Of a stretch of DNA of 64,000 bases, positions 34,743 through 46,384 are shown piece after piece; position 1 is the first letter of the stretch; every line of letters begins with the position of its first letter. Below the pieces are notes generated by a model that was not told where the DNA came from, did not search any database, and saw only the letters and a list, made by a program, of their open reading frames with translations. This stretch comes from Cryptomeria japonica. Lineage: Eukaryota > Streptophyta > Pinopsida > Cupressales > Cupressaceae. The stretch covers positions 302,533,450 to 302,597,449 of the forward strand of contig NC_081408.1 in NCBI RefSeq assembly GCF_030272615.1. The letters are read 5' to 3'. Position numbers and translations under genes: made by a program.

Positions 34743-36375
34743 TTAAACCATGACCATGTCCCTAGTTGCAAATTGTACATCCTTTCTTCTCTCATCTACT
34801 TTTTCCTTGATTCTTTGAGAGGTGTCTAGTAGGGCTGTCCTAACCTGCTCATGAATCTCTTGTAAGGATTGAGCCATGTCCATAGCATGTTCACTTTGTT
34901 GTCCCATCTTTCTAACATCTTTGAGCTCCAAAACACCTCTAAGATGAAGGCCATACACAATCTCAAAAGGGCTTTTACTGGTTGACCTATTCACACTTTC
35001 ATTGTAGGCAAACTCAACTTGATGGATGATCTGATCCATAATCCTTTGTCAGACATCTAAGAAGGTTTCCAAGTGCTCTATTGACCACCTCTATTTGGTC
35101 ATCCATTTGTGGATGATAGGATGAACTAAAAGACAAGTTATTACCCAATCTCTACCATAAAGCCTTCCAAATATGACCAATAAACTTTGCATCTCTATCT
35201 GATACAATGCTGATAGGTAAACCATGAATTCTAATAACCTCCTTGAAAAAAAAATGAGCAATGTGACTAGCATCATGAGTGACCTTACATGGAATAAAAT
35301 GGGCCATCTTGCTAAACCTATCTACTAGTACATAGATGCTATCAAAACTTGATTTGGTTTTAGGAAAACCAACAACAAAATCCATACTTACACACTCCCA
35401 TGGTTAGTTTGGGATAGGTAAAGGCTAATAAAGACCAGCATTGGAAGAGGTACCTTTAGCTCTTTGGAAAACCACACACTTTTCAACATATTTCTTGATA
35501 TCTCTTTGCATCTTAGGCCAATAGTAGAGTCTTTGGACAAGTTCCAAAGTCTTGTTCAAACCAAAATATACACTTAGACATCCATTGTGCTTCTCTTGCA
35601 TCAAATTTTCTCTCATAGACCCTTTAGGTACACATAGTTGTGTTCCCTTAAACAAAACTCCATCTTGTAAGGTGTAATATGCATATTCACTATGAAAATG
35701 GTTTCCAAACTCTTGACAAACCTTGTAGGTAGCAACAAAGTCTTCATCATCTTGATATAAATCCCTGAAACTATCCACTCCAATACTTTTGAGCTGCACT
35801 TCTTGCACTGCTAGCAACCTTCTACTTAATGCATCACATACTTTATTACATTATCCTTTCTTGTGTTTAATGGTAAATGTATATGACTGCAAATACTCTA
35901 CCCATTTAATATGCCTATGATTCAACTTTTCTTGAGAATTGAGAAAGCTAAGAGCTTGATTATCAGTATAAACCACAAATTCCTTAGGCAGAAAATAATG
36001 CCTCCATTTTCTAAGAGATTGAACAAGTGCATACAACTCCAAATCATAAGAGGAATACTTTTTCTTTGCATCATTGAGCTTCTCAATGAAAAATGCAACT
36101 GGTCTATTGTCTTAGCTTAAAACTGCTCCAACCATTATGTTGCTTGCATCACATTCAATGGTGAAGAGCTTGTCAAAGCTTGGAAGAATGAGTACCAGTT
36201 GAGTAGCCACCTTTGTCTTCAAGAGATCAAATCCTCTTTGTGCTTCTTTTGTCCATTGAAACTTGGTTTTAATACCTCCTTTGATTGTATTAAGCATGGG
36301 TGCACATATTTCAATAAATCCTCTGATGAACTTCCTATAGAATTGTGCCAAGCCATGAAAACGTCTTACTTGAAT
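34743..36375 (-). pseudogene. RNase H and integrase of element C, broken
   Basis: RNase H: QFYRKFIRGFIEICAPML, TIECDASNIMVGAVLS (36,351-36,112), SYDLELYALVQSLRKWRHY and YTDNQALSFLNSQ (36,042-35,851). Integrase zinc site (35,817-35,425): HNGCLSVYFG has lost the second His (Tyr) and EKCVVFQRAKG the second Cys (Phe). The core at 35,385-35,152 keeps Asp in [10 protein letters not shown] and in [11 protein letters not shown] frameshift near 35,100 leads to the Glu region (SSYHPQMDDQIEVVNRAL) and then to FAYNESVNRSTSKSPFEIVYG. Stops at 36,112, 35,851 and 35,425 are single lesions. Confidence 0.85.
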
Positions 36376-37293
36376 TTATGTCTTAGGTGTAGGTGAATTG
36401 AGTATGGATTCCACCTTAGAGGTATCTATCTTCAAATCACCTCTTGAGATTACAAACCCAAGATATATCAATTCCTGTTTCATAAACTCATATTTCTCCA
36501 AATTGATGGTTAGTTGCTCATCACATAGTTTCCTCAATACAATCTCTATATTCTTAAGATGTTCATCTTTAAACTTGCTAAAAATCAAGATGTCATCTAA
36601 GTAAACAACAAAAAATTTACCAATATAGTCCTTGAGTACTTCATTCATGAGTCTCATGAATGTGCTAGGACTGTTTGTAAGTGCAAGTGACGTAACAAGC
36701 CATTCATAAAGTTCTTTTGTGGTCTTGAAGGCTGTCTTCCATTCATCACCCTCCTTGATTCTGATTTGGTGGTAACCACTCTTGAGGTCTATCTTGGTGA
36801 AGTATTCAGCACCTCCTAAACAATCCATCAAATCTTCAATCCTTGGAATGGGAAACCTATACCTAATTGTAATTTGGTTTATGGCTCTAGAATCAGTGCA
36901 AAGTCTCCAAGTACCTCCCTTCTTTGGGGCCAAAATAGTGGGTACTGCACATGGGCTGATGCTCTTCCTTATTAGTCCATTGTCTAAGAGTTCTTGTATT
37001 TGCTTGGCTACCTCCTTGTTTTGATCCGGTGTCATTTTATAGGCTGCCTTATTGGGCAATGAAGCTTCAGGTATGAAGTCAATTTGGTGACTTATGGCAT
37101 GTTGAGGAGGCAATGTTGCTAGTGTTCCATCATTGATAATGTCCTTAAACTGATTTAGGACCCACTGCACTTCTTTGGGAATGCATACTTTCTTCTCCTT
37201 GTTGTCTTCTTTTGGTTTTACCATAATTGCAAACCCCACTCCTTCTCCTTTCTTGAGTATATTAATGAAATCCTTCTCACCAACTAGTAGCAC
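36376..37293 (-). CDS. Reverse transcriptase portion of element C, 305 codons open
   Basis: Uninterrupted RT domain: NKAAYKMTPDQNKEVAKQI, GLIRKSISPCAVPTILAPKK, RLCTDSRAINQITIRYRFP, FTKIDLKSGYHQI (first catalytic Asp, residue 169), and YLDD at residues 231-234. VKFKDEHL-like palm/thumb follows to LGFVISRGDLKID. The usual MPFGLTNAP reads TSLALTNSP, a local change that may impair folding. It is part of a polyprotein; the ATG is internal and not a true start. The upstream protease is separated by the stop at 37,441. Confidence 0.85.
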   Translation of the reverse strand: MLLVGEKDFINILKKGEGVGFAIMVKPKEDNKEKKVCIPKEVQWVLNQFKDIINDGTLATLPPQHAISHQIDFIPEASLPNKAAYKMTPDQNKEVAKQIQELLDNGLIRKSISPCAVPTILAPKKGGTWRLCTDSRAINQITIRYRFPIPRIEDLMDCLGGAEYFTKIDLKSGYHQIRIKEGDEWKTAFKTTKELYEWLVTSLALTNSPSTFMRLMNEVLKDYIGKFFVVYLDDILIFSKFKDEHLKNIEIVLRKLCDEQLTINLEKYEFMKQELIYLGFVISRGDLKIDTSKVESILNSPTPKT

Positions 37294-37770
37294 ATTAGAA
37301 CCCTTTAATCTACCCTCTTCTTGATCTCCTATGGACTGAATTTTATAGGTGATTCCATCCTTGAGAAAAGTATAGGCATTCTTCTCTCCACGGTGTATTG
37401 CTTTTCTATCAAATTGCCATGGCCTACCTAGGAGTAGGTTCTAAGCATCCATTGGCAAGATGTACCATAGGATTCTATCCTTGTAGCCTCCTATAGTGAA
37501 CTCCACCCAAGTTTGTTCATTCACAAAAACATGATGCCCCTTGTTGAGCCAAGTAACCATATAAGGATCACTATGTGGTATTCTTTGTAGGTTGAACTTA
37601 CTCACTGCTTCCTTTGACACTATGTTATCTATGGAACTTGAGTCCACCACCTCTCTACATACCTTTCCCATGATCTTGAATTTTATCCTAAACAAGGATC
37701 TCCTTTGTGGTGCAGGAGCACCTATGGAGCACCTATGAAGACCTATGGAGGCAAGGTGCACTAGGGTCAT
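37294..37770 (-). pseudogene. Protease region of element C
   Basis: APQRRSLFRIKFKIMGK and VVDSSSIDNIVS are the chromovirus protease with active-site DSSS (DSGS is usual), followed by WVEFTIGGYKDRI, then after a TAG at 37,441 [13 protein letters not shown] small tandem expansion of a CTCCATAGGTG-like unit at about 37,716-37,752 lies between the gag end and the PQRRS motif and shifts the frame relative to gag. Confidence 0.8.
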
Positions 37771-39315
37771 TGATAGGCCCTCATGAAGAATAAATGAGTA
37801 ATGAAGTCTAAAATTCCTTTAAGTTCTTAAAACAATGTAATCATGGCCATTAGAGCCAATAAATGCAATGAATTGTAATAGAAAGGTCAAAAAGTGTAAA
37901 ATTGTCAAAATTGGCAATTAGGCCTAGAAAGGGCTAAAATTGGGTTTTGAAGGGTAGAATAGGTTTGTGAGGAATAAAACATGTTTGAAATTTTTATAAG
38001 GTCATATTAAGAGCATTTTTATGTGTTGGTAGAGTTAGGGGTCAAGTTGTTTCATATTGACAACTTTGTTTGTCAAATGACAACTTTTTGAGCAACTTTT
38101 ATTGTCAAAATTGCAAAAAATGACAAAAATAGGTGGTTAGAGGTAGTTGGGTGGTTATGGTTTGGTCTTGAAGGCCAAAAATGATATAAATTATTTTAAA
38201 ACAATGATATGGAGGGATATGGTGAGTGTTTGGTCGAAGACAATCATTTGGAGCAATAAAAACCATATTTTGATGTGCATTTTCTGAGTTTTCAACATGG
38301 ACAGTCAGATCTTTTGTTAATTTTGATGCATTTCATGTTTGTATTTTGAAATATTATTTTTTGTGGATGATAAAGGAATGATAAAATTTTTTTTTGGAGG
38401 TGGTGGCATTTGATTTGGTGTTCATTTGATAAAGATATCAAAGTTTTACTAAAATCTGCCAAAACCTTGAACTAGGGTAACTAGTGGCTTCATAAATGTG
38501 ATATCTTTTGTTTTATACTTAACCAATCCTCATTTTGGGAAGGAATGAGGCCAAGGATGTATTATACCTATCCAACATGTTTTCAGGGTTCCATGAAGGA
38601 GATGGCATGTGCATACAAGAGGTTTTTATGACTGTTGCAGTCCCAAGGGCAGATTGACTGTTACAGTCAAATGGTGGAGGCTTTGTTTGATATGACAAAG
38701 TGTATGATGGACAGGAGGGATTAAAGAAGTGTTGGTTGGTGTTTTTAAAACCTTCCTAAGGTGTTGGAGGAAGTGGAGTGCCCAAGGAAGGGCTTAAAAC
38801 TAGTGGGTTTCCCAAGATAGCAGCAACCTATCATAGTGTGACAGAATGACAGTCATAGGAAAATGTAGCGTGACGCAGGGACCATATCTCTAAGTTTAAC
38901 CATTGGATTTTTCTAAATTTTGTATATGTTGTTCCAAAAAAATTTCTTAATAATATCACTAGAGCGATTGATAAGTTTAGAATCGGAGCAAAAGTTATAT
39001 ATCTCTGTGTATAGGTATATCTAAGAGGACAACAAGAAGGTAACTTTGGTTTTATTTAATCAAAGTGTTAAGTATCTTTGTCTTGAGAACCTATTTTGGA
39101 GTCTAGTGGATCGTAAGACTTCCAAATTCAATGTGGTAAGAGTATACCTTGGGGTTAGGGTATGGAGGAGGCTTAATAGTCAAGTATTTATTCTAGAGTA
39201 GGGTCTAAAGGTTTGAGTAGGTTACAAAACATTGAGAGTGCAGTCTTAGTCATATTGATGAGATGATCAATCATGATCAATAGAAGTTGGGATGGGAAGT
39301 TGGTTTTACCTATCA
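37771..39315. mobile_element. Insert F: solo-LTR-like, 1.55 kb, inside element C
   Basis: Terminal inverted repeat TGATAGG/CCTATCA, no coding capacity, and exact separation of C's gag from protease. TCAT is found at both edges (37,767-37,770 and 39,313-39,316, overlapping the right terminus). No 5-bp duplication fits. Excision at TCAT would restore the codons LLHDP between gag and protease. Internal words such as CAACTTTTTGAGCAACTTTT match the complement of the C LTR dyad region, so F may be a diverged LTR of a related family in the opposite orientation. Confidence 0.65.
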
Positions 39316-40643
39316 TGTAGAAGGATCCTCTTATGTGTCTCCTTGAGTGACTTAACCCTTGATAGGTCTAGAGTAGGGGATCTCTCTGCATCACTTTGGC
39401 TAGGTTCCTCCTTAACCAGTTCCTTAATCAAGACTCTTCTTATCATAAGATTCTCTCCAACCTCTGAATCTAAACTTACTTCTGATGCCTTCATGTTTGC
39501 TGCATCTTCTTGAGCATAATTTACTCTCCTCTCACCTCCTTGGGATGAAGAAGGATTCTTAGGACATCTATAGGTCGAGTGTCCAAGTTGATGGCAATTG
39601 TAGCACTTCATTGTGGAAAAATATGACCCTCTTCCTGATCCACTAGACCTTCCTCTACTAGAGTTGCTAGATCCCCTTCCTCTATAGATACTTTTTCTAT
39701 TGGAATCCCCACTTTTCTCTACCAACTTGGATTCCCCTTGGGACCAAATATCTACAATTCTTCCACCAAAGCTACCTCTCTGACCTCTGCCATCTCTTCC
39801 CCTACCTCTACCTCTATTTATTTGTTCTTGTTTCTTTTTGCTCTTCTCTTCCACCTCGAGTGCCAATTGATAGCACTTATGAACGGTACTAGGACATAAC
39901 AAACTCAATTCTTCTTGAATATTCCATCTCAAGCCATTCAAGTATCTATCCACCTTGATGCTTTCATCTTCCACCACCTTGGATCTCAGACACAAATTTT
40001 GAAATTCCTCAGTGTAGCTGCTCACATCTAAGTCTCTTTGTCTCAAGTTTTGTCTCCTCTTGCACAATTGGATTTCATAATATTCAGGGATATATGCTTC
40101 TTTCACCTTGGCTAGCATTCCTTTCCAAGTGGCTATTGGGTTCTTACCCTCCTTTTGCCTCTCCTCTTGGATGAACTTCCACCAAGTCAAGGATGCTCCT
40201 CTCAATCTAGATTTGGCTACCTTCACCTTTTGTGTCTCACTGATCCCATCACATTCAAAGTGATTCTCCAATCCTTCAATCCATTCCATGACTACTTTTG
40301 GTTCCATTTTTCCACAAAAAAGTGGCACTCCTTCCAAAGATTTTTCTCCTAAGGCTTTGATGGCTCCAAGGAAAGGTTCTTCAGGTAGAATAGGATCTGG
40401 TTCAGGTATTCTATCCTCTTCTACTACTTCTTTACCCTTCCCTTCATTGACCTTGATTGTCACTTTCTTAGTCTTGTCTTCAACTGCATCTAGTTTGCTC
40501 TCCAACTGTTGTAATCTTACCCCGAGGAGTCTATTCTCTTCCTCTTGATCTTCTACCTTCTTATCTAATTTTACATTGGTCACCATCCTTAGACTATTTT
40601 CTCCTATTGACTCAGTGTCTGACATGAATTGGCTTCTTCCCAA
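39306..40643 (-). CDS. gag: Intact gag of element C (445 aa)
   Basis: The longest undamaged frame in the window. MGRSQFMSDTESIGENS start lies 10 bases after the PBS. An N-terminal coiled coil (KLDKKVEDQEEENRLLGVRL) and an acidic linker precede the retrotransposon gag core (VPLFCGKMEPKVVMEWIEGL, SRLRGASLTWWKFI, YIPEYYEIQL, FQNLCLRSK). An Arg/Gly-rich stretch and one CCHC knuckle, CYNCHQLGHSTYRC, follow. The last two residues and the stop are supplied by insert F, so the natural gag-pol fusion is cut here. The product would still be a capsid-like protein with RNA-binding tail. Confidence 0.9.
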   Translation of the reverse strand: MGRSQFMSDTESIGENSLRMVTNVKLDKKVEDQEEENRLLGVRLQQLESKLDAVEDKTKKVTIKVNEGKGKEVVEEDRIPEPDPILPEEPFLGAIKALGEKSLEGVPLFCGKMEPKVVMEWIEGLENHFECDGISETQKVKVAKSRLRGASLTWWKFIQEERQKEGKNPIATWKGMLAKVKEAYIPEYYEIQLCKRRQNLRQRDLDVSSYTEEFQNLCLRSKVVEDESIKVDRYLNGLRWNIQEELSLLCPSTVHKCYQLALEVEEKSKKKQEQINRGRGRGRDGRGQRGSFGGRIVDIWSQGESKLVEKSGDSNRKSIYRGRGSSNSSRGRSSGSGRGSYFSTMKCYNCHQLGHSTYRCPKNPSSSQGGERRVNYAQEDAANMKASEVSLDSEVGENLMIRRVLIKELVKEEPSQSDAERSPTLDLSRVKSLKETHKRILLHDR

Positions 40644-40652
40644 ATCTTGGTT

Positions 40653-40664
40653 GCTCTGATACCA
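40653..40664 (-). other. Primer-binding site of element C (initiator Met tRNA)
   Basis: Minus-strand TGGTATCAGAGC, three bases inside the 5' LTR. Confidence 0.9.
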
Positions 40665-40667
40665 CTT

Positions 40668-42236
40668 TGATAGGGAGGGGTTCTCAAAGAGAGTCTATCA
40701 TTACTCAATAGGAAGTTGAGTGTTGTGTTAGTGGGATCCCTTCACTCTATATTGGTCTTTCAACAAATAAAAAAATTTAAACTCTCTAGGAGTTCTCCCA
40801 ATCAAATTATGCTCAATGACTGTTCAGGGATGGTTGTGATTCCCAAGGGTAAATCCAACCTCAAACTGGCAATATTCTAACATATGCTTACAGGGGTTGT
40901 AGTAGGTGTTCTTAAGGTTTTTCCATGCTAATCAATGTGTTTTTCAATTGGTTTTCATTCATTCCTTCATCACTCCCTCTTTCTCCTATTTTCTAGGCCT
41001 AATAGCCCTAGAGCCCCAATTAGCCCTACCTAACCAGTTTTTGTGGAATTACTCAAAAATGTATCAAAGAACCTAGAAAACTCTTTTATGATCTGAGTAC
41101 CCTTTTGGATGAACTTCTGGATTCATCTGATGGCAAAGTTAGGTCTATCTGTACATTTACAAAACCCAAAATAGGTATTTTTGAAGGGTTTTGATGCTTA
41201 GTTGTCTTCTTCAAAGGGTTTTATGTCTTCCCTAGTTTTCCACATTTGGAACCTTCCACATACGCTCTTCCACACCCTCCTTACTCATTCCAAACACTTC
41301 GCATCTTCAAAACTAACCAACCCTACAAGCACTTGCAAATTTTCAATCATTTTCCTAATCAGGCTATGACTGAGCTCGCCTAGGAAATGATGTCAAATGG
41401 CCTTGTAATGACCTCCAAACCAAAAAAAAGCTTATATACACTGTAAAAAGGTTCCATGTCTTGAGTCCGAATGCTTATGGAGCAAAACTCAAAGGACTTC
41501 AAGCTAGAACCATGTTTGGGCTCTAAACCCCTTGCTTAGGCCGAAAGCAATGTAAAATCAAATATTCAATTCAAACCTGCACTAGAAACTATCTCAGATA
41601 CCTCTTGAGTACTAAAAAGACATGTACAAAGAAAACATAAAATAACAATAATGAAATCAAACCATGAAGTAAAAAGTGTTGCTAAAAATTTGAGAAAATG
41701 CAAGGTAAAATCTGGAAAAAGGTCGTCACAATGTATTCCAATTTGCTCAAGGCGTACTCCAACCTATTTACATTCATTATCAAAGTATTTATATGACATA
41801 TATATCCTAACCAACTCTCCTTTGGTTTCCTGACCACCGATGCTCAAACTTTCAAAAAGTTGCTCAAAAGTTGTAAAATGTTGTCAAGCAACATTGACAA
41901 CTTTAGCGAAAAAGTGCATTTTTGCATTTTATGCATTGTCACTCATCCTAAACCTCCTAGAATGAATTATAAACACTAAAATAACATGTATCAATTCCAA
42001 ATGAGGATTTTCAAGATATTTGACACCAAAATGCAAGTTTATGTCATTTTAGGCTTACAAGGGCTCATAAGCCAAAATTGAGCAAATACATGATCTAATT
42101 GACATTCATCCTGCAAATGCATATCAAACACACATGTGGACCTATGAGTAGTCCATTATTCATAAAACTAAACCAAAATAAATTCTAACACACCAAAGTC
42201 TAGAAAATGCACTCAAAACTAGGTGCTCTTGCACCA
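40668..42236 (-). repeat. 5' LTR of element C
   Basis: 1,569 bp, starting TGATAGGGAGGGG, partner of 32,724-34,294. It is followed by the CATGG duplication. Confidence 0.92.
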
Positions 42237-42241
42237 CATGG

Positions 42242-43480
42242 CAACCATCACAAGGGAATTGGCAACCTGCTCCTTAATGGAGAGGAGGTCAACAATGGTC
42301 AAATAAATCTTCTAGGTATCAAAAACCACTACAATATCCTCAACAACCTACTATAATGCCACCTCCTTCTCCTATTTCTGCCCCATCTAAACCCACATAG
42401 CTGCCCACTCAACCTATGCCAAATCCTAATAGAAAGCCCCAACAACAACAACAAATATATTCAACTGATCCTACTCAGTACCCTACATATTCACTTAATA
42501 TAAGTGATATTCACCTTAGATCCAAGACAAATTTTCCTAACCCATCTTCTCTAGTTACCAAAGGAAAAGGAATATCTAGTCCAACAAACCAAATTCCTTA
42601 GAATCAACAACCTACCAATTCACCATCAGTTACTAAAATGCCCCCATTTCCTCAAAGGCTGCTAAGCTGAAGAGAGTCATCAACAAAAGGATATAAATTT
42701 TGATATTATTGATCAGCTGAAACACATATGTGTTAAGATTCCATTATTCCAAGCTATTAAGGATGTCCCTATCTATGACAAAGCAATTAAAGAAGCATGT
42801 TTAAAGAAACCTAGTAGGAAGAAAAAAGATCGATAAATAGTGCATGTAATGGGTCAACTGGCTGATTTTATGTTGGGAAAGGTTTCAATACCTAAATATT
42901 CTGACCCTGGTAGTCCTATTGTGAAAATAGTCATTAAAAGAATGCACTAATAGATTTAGGAGCAGCCATCAATGTAATGACTAAGGATAACATGCAAAAA
43001 CTTAACACAACCAGTCTCAGATCTACTCCTATGGTCCCGCAGCTTGTTGACAATTCTACAGTCTGACCTGACTATATGATTGAATATGTTGTGGTTACTA
43101 TAGATTCTTGGGAATATCCGACAGAATTTATGATATTATCTCCTAAAGCTACATTGAAGGGATATATGGTCATCTTAGGGAGACCTTGACTTGTTATATT
43201 TGATGCATATATTGGATGTCGATCTGGGGATATGACTATTTCTGATGGAAATTCCACTAAAAATCTTTCGCTGTATTCGCCTACTCAGCCCCAACTTGAT
43301 CAAGAACAAGTTGTTTGGTCTGACATGGGGGAGGAATTGGAAGGAGAAGTAAACTTTGTTAGCCATCTTATGATGATTAATAGAGAATCATTTATACTTC
43401 AGGATGAAGATTCTGTGCTTTCTAATATTCTAGAAAATCAGTATGGGTTGGAGCAGCAATCACAAGAGCTAACATAATGT
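42242..43480 (+). pseudogene. gag end and protease of element B
   Basis: Resumes B's Gln/Pro-rich gag tail right after element C (QQPSQGNWQP region) and includes PTQYPTYSLNISD. A frameshift near 42,680 leads into INFDIIDQLKHICVKIPLFQ and MGQLADFMLGKVSIPKYSD. A further shift near 42,945 gives the protease active site ALIDLGAAINVM (Asp codon 42,953-42,955), the DLGA form of Athila-type elements. Then come VTIDSWEYPTEF and MVILGRP. The next piece, to 43,477, is a protease-RT linker. Confidence 0.8.
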
Positions 43481-44463
43481 AGTACAACATCGGATTTTAA
43501 TGCAGCCACTGACATATTGCATACCTTGTTGCCGCAGGAAGTTTGCACTTCTTATCTTTTTGAAGCAGCTCAGATAGATCTTACTATCAAAGTGGAAGTT
43601 AATCCAAATAAATTTTTGAATATTAATAATCAACTCACGAAAACTCAAAAGCTAATACTAGTTGATTTGGTCAAATGTCATCAACAAGATTTTGTGTGGG
43701 ATTACACATACATGAAAGGAATAGATCCTAATATTTGTACACATAGCATTTATATCAAATAAGACTGCAGAGCGATTAGACATCCATAAAGAAGAATCAA
43801 TCCTGCATTAAGGGAGATAGTTAAAGAGGAACTGAAGAAATTATTAAATGCTGGATTTATCTATCCTATATCGGATAGCCAGTGGGTGTCACCTCTAGTC
43901 ATAGTTCCAAAGAAAGGAGGTAAATGGTATGTATGTGTAGATTACAGAGCCCTGAAATCAACAACCAAGAAGGATCATTTTCTATTACTATTTGTGGATC
44001 AAGTGTTAGATTCTTTGGTAGGGAAACAATACTTTTCATTCTTGGATGGATTCAATGGCTACAACCAGATTCAAATTGATCCAAAGGATCAGGAAAAGAC
44101 TATGTTTACGTGCCCTTGGGGAACATATGCATATTTTGTTCTTCCCTTTGGGTTATGTAATGCTCCATCTACTTTTCAAAGAGTAGTCATCAACATATTT
44201 TCAGACATTTTCCAAGATTGCATGGAGATTTATATGGATGATTTAACCACTTATGGATCAGAGTTTGAAGAGGAACTGGAGAATTTAAAGAAATTTTTAC
44301 AAAGATGTGAAGATTACAATTTATCCTTGAACAATTAAAAATGCTTCATGATGATGCAGGAAGAAATAGTTCTTGGACTTCACATTTCTACAGTTGGAAT
44401 CCAGGTTGACCCAACCAAAATTGAAGTCATCCAAAACCTTCCTGCTCCCACAGAGAAAAAAGG
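43481..44463 (+). pseudogene. Reverse transcriptase of element B
   Basis: Pre-RT part at 43,517-43,762 (FVWDYTYMKGID). A stop at about 43,760 and a damaged stretch precede a 150-codon open piece from 43,886: SPLVIVPKKGGKW, VCVDYRALKSTTKKDHF, FSFLDGFNGYNQI (Asp at residue 54), FTCPWGTYAYFVLPFGLCNA, and MEIYMDDLTTYG with YMDD at 44,231-44,242. The RT is catalytically intact in its motifs. A TAA at 44,336 is followed by KCFMMMQEEIVLGLHIS. A frameshift near 44,460 joins RNase H. Confidence 0.88.
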
Positions 44464-45036
44464 ATGTTAGAAGTTTCCTTGGTCATGTATGTTGGATACT
44501 ATCGAAGATTTATTAAGGATTTTAGTAAAATGGCAGGACCTTTATATTATCTTTTGACTAAAGATATGGAGTTTGATTGTACTCCCACATGCCATGAAGC
44601 TTCCTTGAAGCTTAAACATGCATTGACTCAAGAACCGGTACTCAAAGGTCCGAACTGGTCATTGTGTTTCCAAATTCACATAGATGCATCGGATTATGCT
44701 ATAGGAGCAGTTTTGGCCCAGCAGATGGATAATTTAGAGAATGCAATTTATTTCATCAGCAAGAATATGCAGGGACTTGAGCTTAATTATACTATCACAA
44801 AAAAGGAGATGTTGTCAGTGATATTTGAACTTAACAAATTTAGACATTATATCACAGGATGTCAAATATATGTGCATACTGATCATGAAACAATAAGATA
44901 TCTTATGAACAAGCCTTCAATCACAGGAAGATTAGCTAGATGGTTGCTGTTGATGCTGGAATTTGATATTATAGTTGTTGATAAACCAGGTAAAGCTAAT
45001 GTAGTTGCAGATTATCTTTCTAGGCTTCAATTGTAG
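44464..45036 (+). pseudogene. RNase H of element B, 190 codons open
   Basis: Contains YYRRFIKDFSKMAGPLYYLL (connection), IHIDASDYAIGAVLAQQ, YTITKKEMLSVIFELNKFRHY and YVHTDHETIRYLMNKP, ending ADYLSRLQL before a TAG. The DAS, E and TDH motifs are all present. It is interrupted from RT by one frameshift and so is not part of a continuous polyprotein. Confidence 0.88.
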
Positions 45037-45177
45037 GACAATCCTGAAGCAATAGATGATGCTTTCCTTGATGAACACTTGTTCTTGATAAAATATCACT
45101 CTCCCTAGTATGCTGATATTGCAAATTATTTAGCTGCTAATAAGTTTCCTTCTCACTTTTCTCCCAAAGAAAGAAGG

Positions 45178-46384
45178 TTGTTAGTTATGAAAAGTTTCAA
45201 TTTCTCTTGGATTTCTGATTGTTTATTCTACATTGGACTTGACCAAGTCTTAAGAAGGTGTGTCCAAGAGGATGAAACTTATGATATTCTTCTGCATGTC
45301 ATGATGAGCCATGTGGAGGATATTTTGTTGCTAAGAGAAAAACACTTAAAATCCTTAACATGGGGTATTATTAGCCAACTTTACATAAATATGCTACTCA
45401 ATATACTAGGAAGTGTGATAGATGTCAACAAATGGGTAGGCCCACCAGATCTGATGAAATGCCATTGTATCCCCAAATATTGGCTGCACCATTTGACAAA
45501 TGGGGATTGGATTTTGTAGGAACAATTGATCCTTCTTCCAATGGGAAATCCTACATTCTAGTATGCACTAATTATGTTACAAAATGGGTGGAAGCAAGAG
45601 CAATGATGCATGCAAGAGATAATAAGGTAGTCGAGTTTCTCTATGAGGAAATATTTACAAGATATGGAGTGCCAGGAGAAATTGTTATAGATCAAGGACC
45701 ACAATTTACTTCCACACTAATCACAACACTAGTTAATGAATATAATATCAGGTACAGGAAGTCCACTCCACACCATCCTCAGGAAAATGGTCAAGTAGAA
45801 GTAACAAATAGGGATTTAGAAACTATTCTCACCAAGACAGTAGCTCTTCATAAGAAAGATTGGTCAAATAGACTTCCAGAAGCCATTTGGGCATACAAAA
45901 CCACATGGAAAACAACTGGTTTTACACCTTTTGAAATGGTGTATGGGAAATTAGCCATGATGCCCATTGAGTTTGAACATAAAACTCTTAGGACATCTCT
46001 GCAACTGAATATGACTCTATCAAAAGCATAAAAAGACTACATCATGCAATTGAATGCTCTAGATGAAATAAGAAAGATAGTTATCCAACACACATAAATT
46101 ATTCAAAATCAGTGTACTAAGTGGCATGACAAATATATTAAGGAGAGAAAATTTAAATCTAAAGATTGGCAACTTTTATATGATTCTAAGTATAAGGATA
46201 CAATGGGGAAGCTGTAGACATGTTGGTTGGGCCCATATGAAATTGTTGAAGTTTTTCAAAATGGAGCAGTTCAGTTGGCAACAATAGAAATAGTAAAATT
46301 CAAACTTTTTGTCAATGGTCATCGATTATGTCTTTATCATAAGCCTACTAGAGAAGATGACTTCTTGCAACAATTTGACATCTA
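45178..46384 (+). pseudogene. Integrase of element B
   Basis: Zinc-binding region is partly damaged with a frameshift near 45,400; the CDRCQQMGRPT pair of Cys is readable. The core from 45,432 is open for 199 codons: APFDKWGLDFVGTI (first Asp), EIVIDQGPQFTS (second Asp), HPQENGQVEVTNRDLE (Glu). AYKTTWKTTGFTPFEMVYGK follows. After the TAA at 46,029 the C-terminal part continues with two more stops to LLQQFDI at 46,384. The catalytic triad is complete. Confidence 0.88.

Larger units (their letters stand above)
32724..42236 (-). mobile_element. Element C: chromovirus (Ty3/gypsy) nested in B gag
   Basis: Flanked by CATGG (32,719-32,723 and 42,237-42,241). LTRs of 1,571 and 1,569 bp start TGATAGGG and end GCACCA. 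Minus-strand order: 5' LTR, initiator-Met PBS, intact gag, insert F, protease, RT, RNase H, integrase with chromodomain, polypurine tract, 3' LTR. It has about six stops and one frameshift in pol, the best preserved element here, consistent with being the younger layer. Confidence 0.95.

Noticed and set aside
36199-37024. Plus-strand ORFs opposite the RT of element C
   Set aside because: Antisense shadows of the RT frame, which has all motifs.
39292-40548. Plus-strand ORFs opposite the gag of element C
   Set aside because: Antisense shadows of an intact gag frame.
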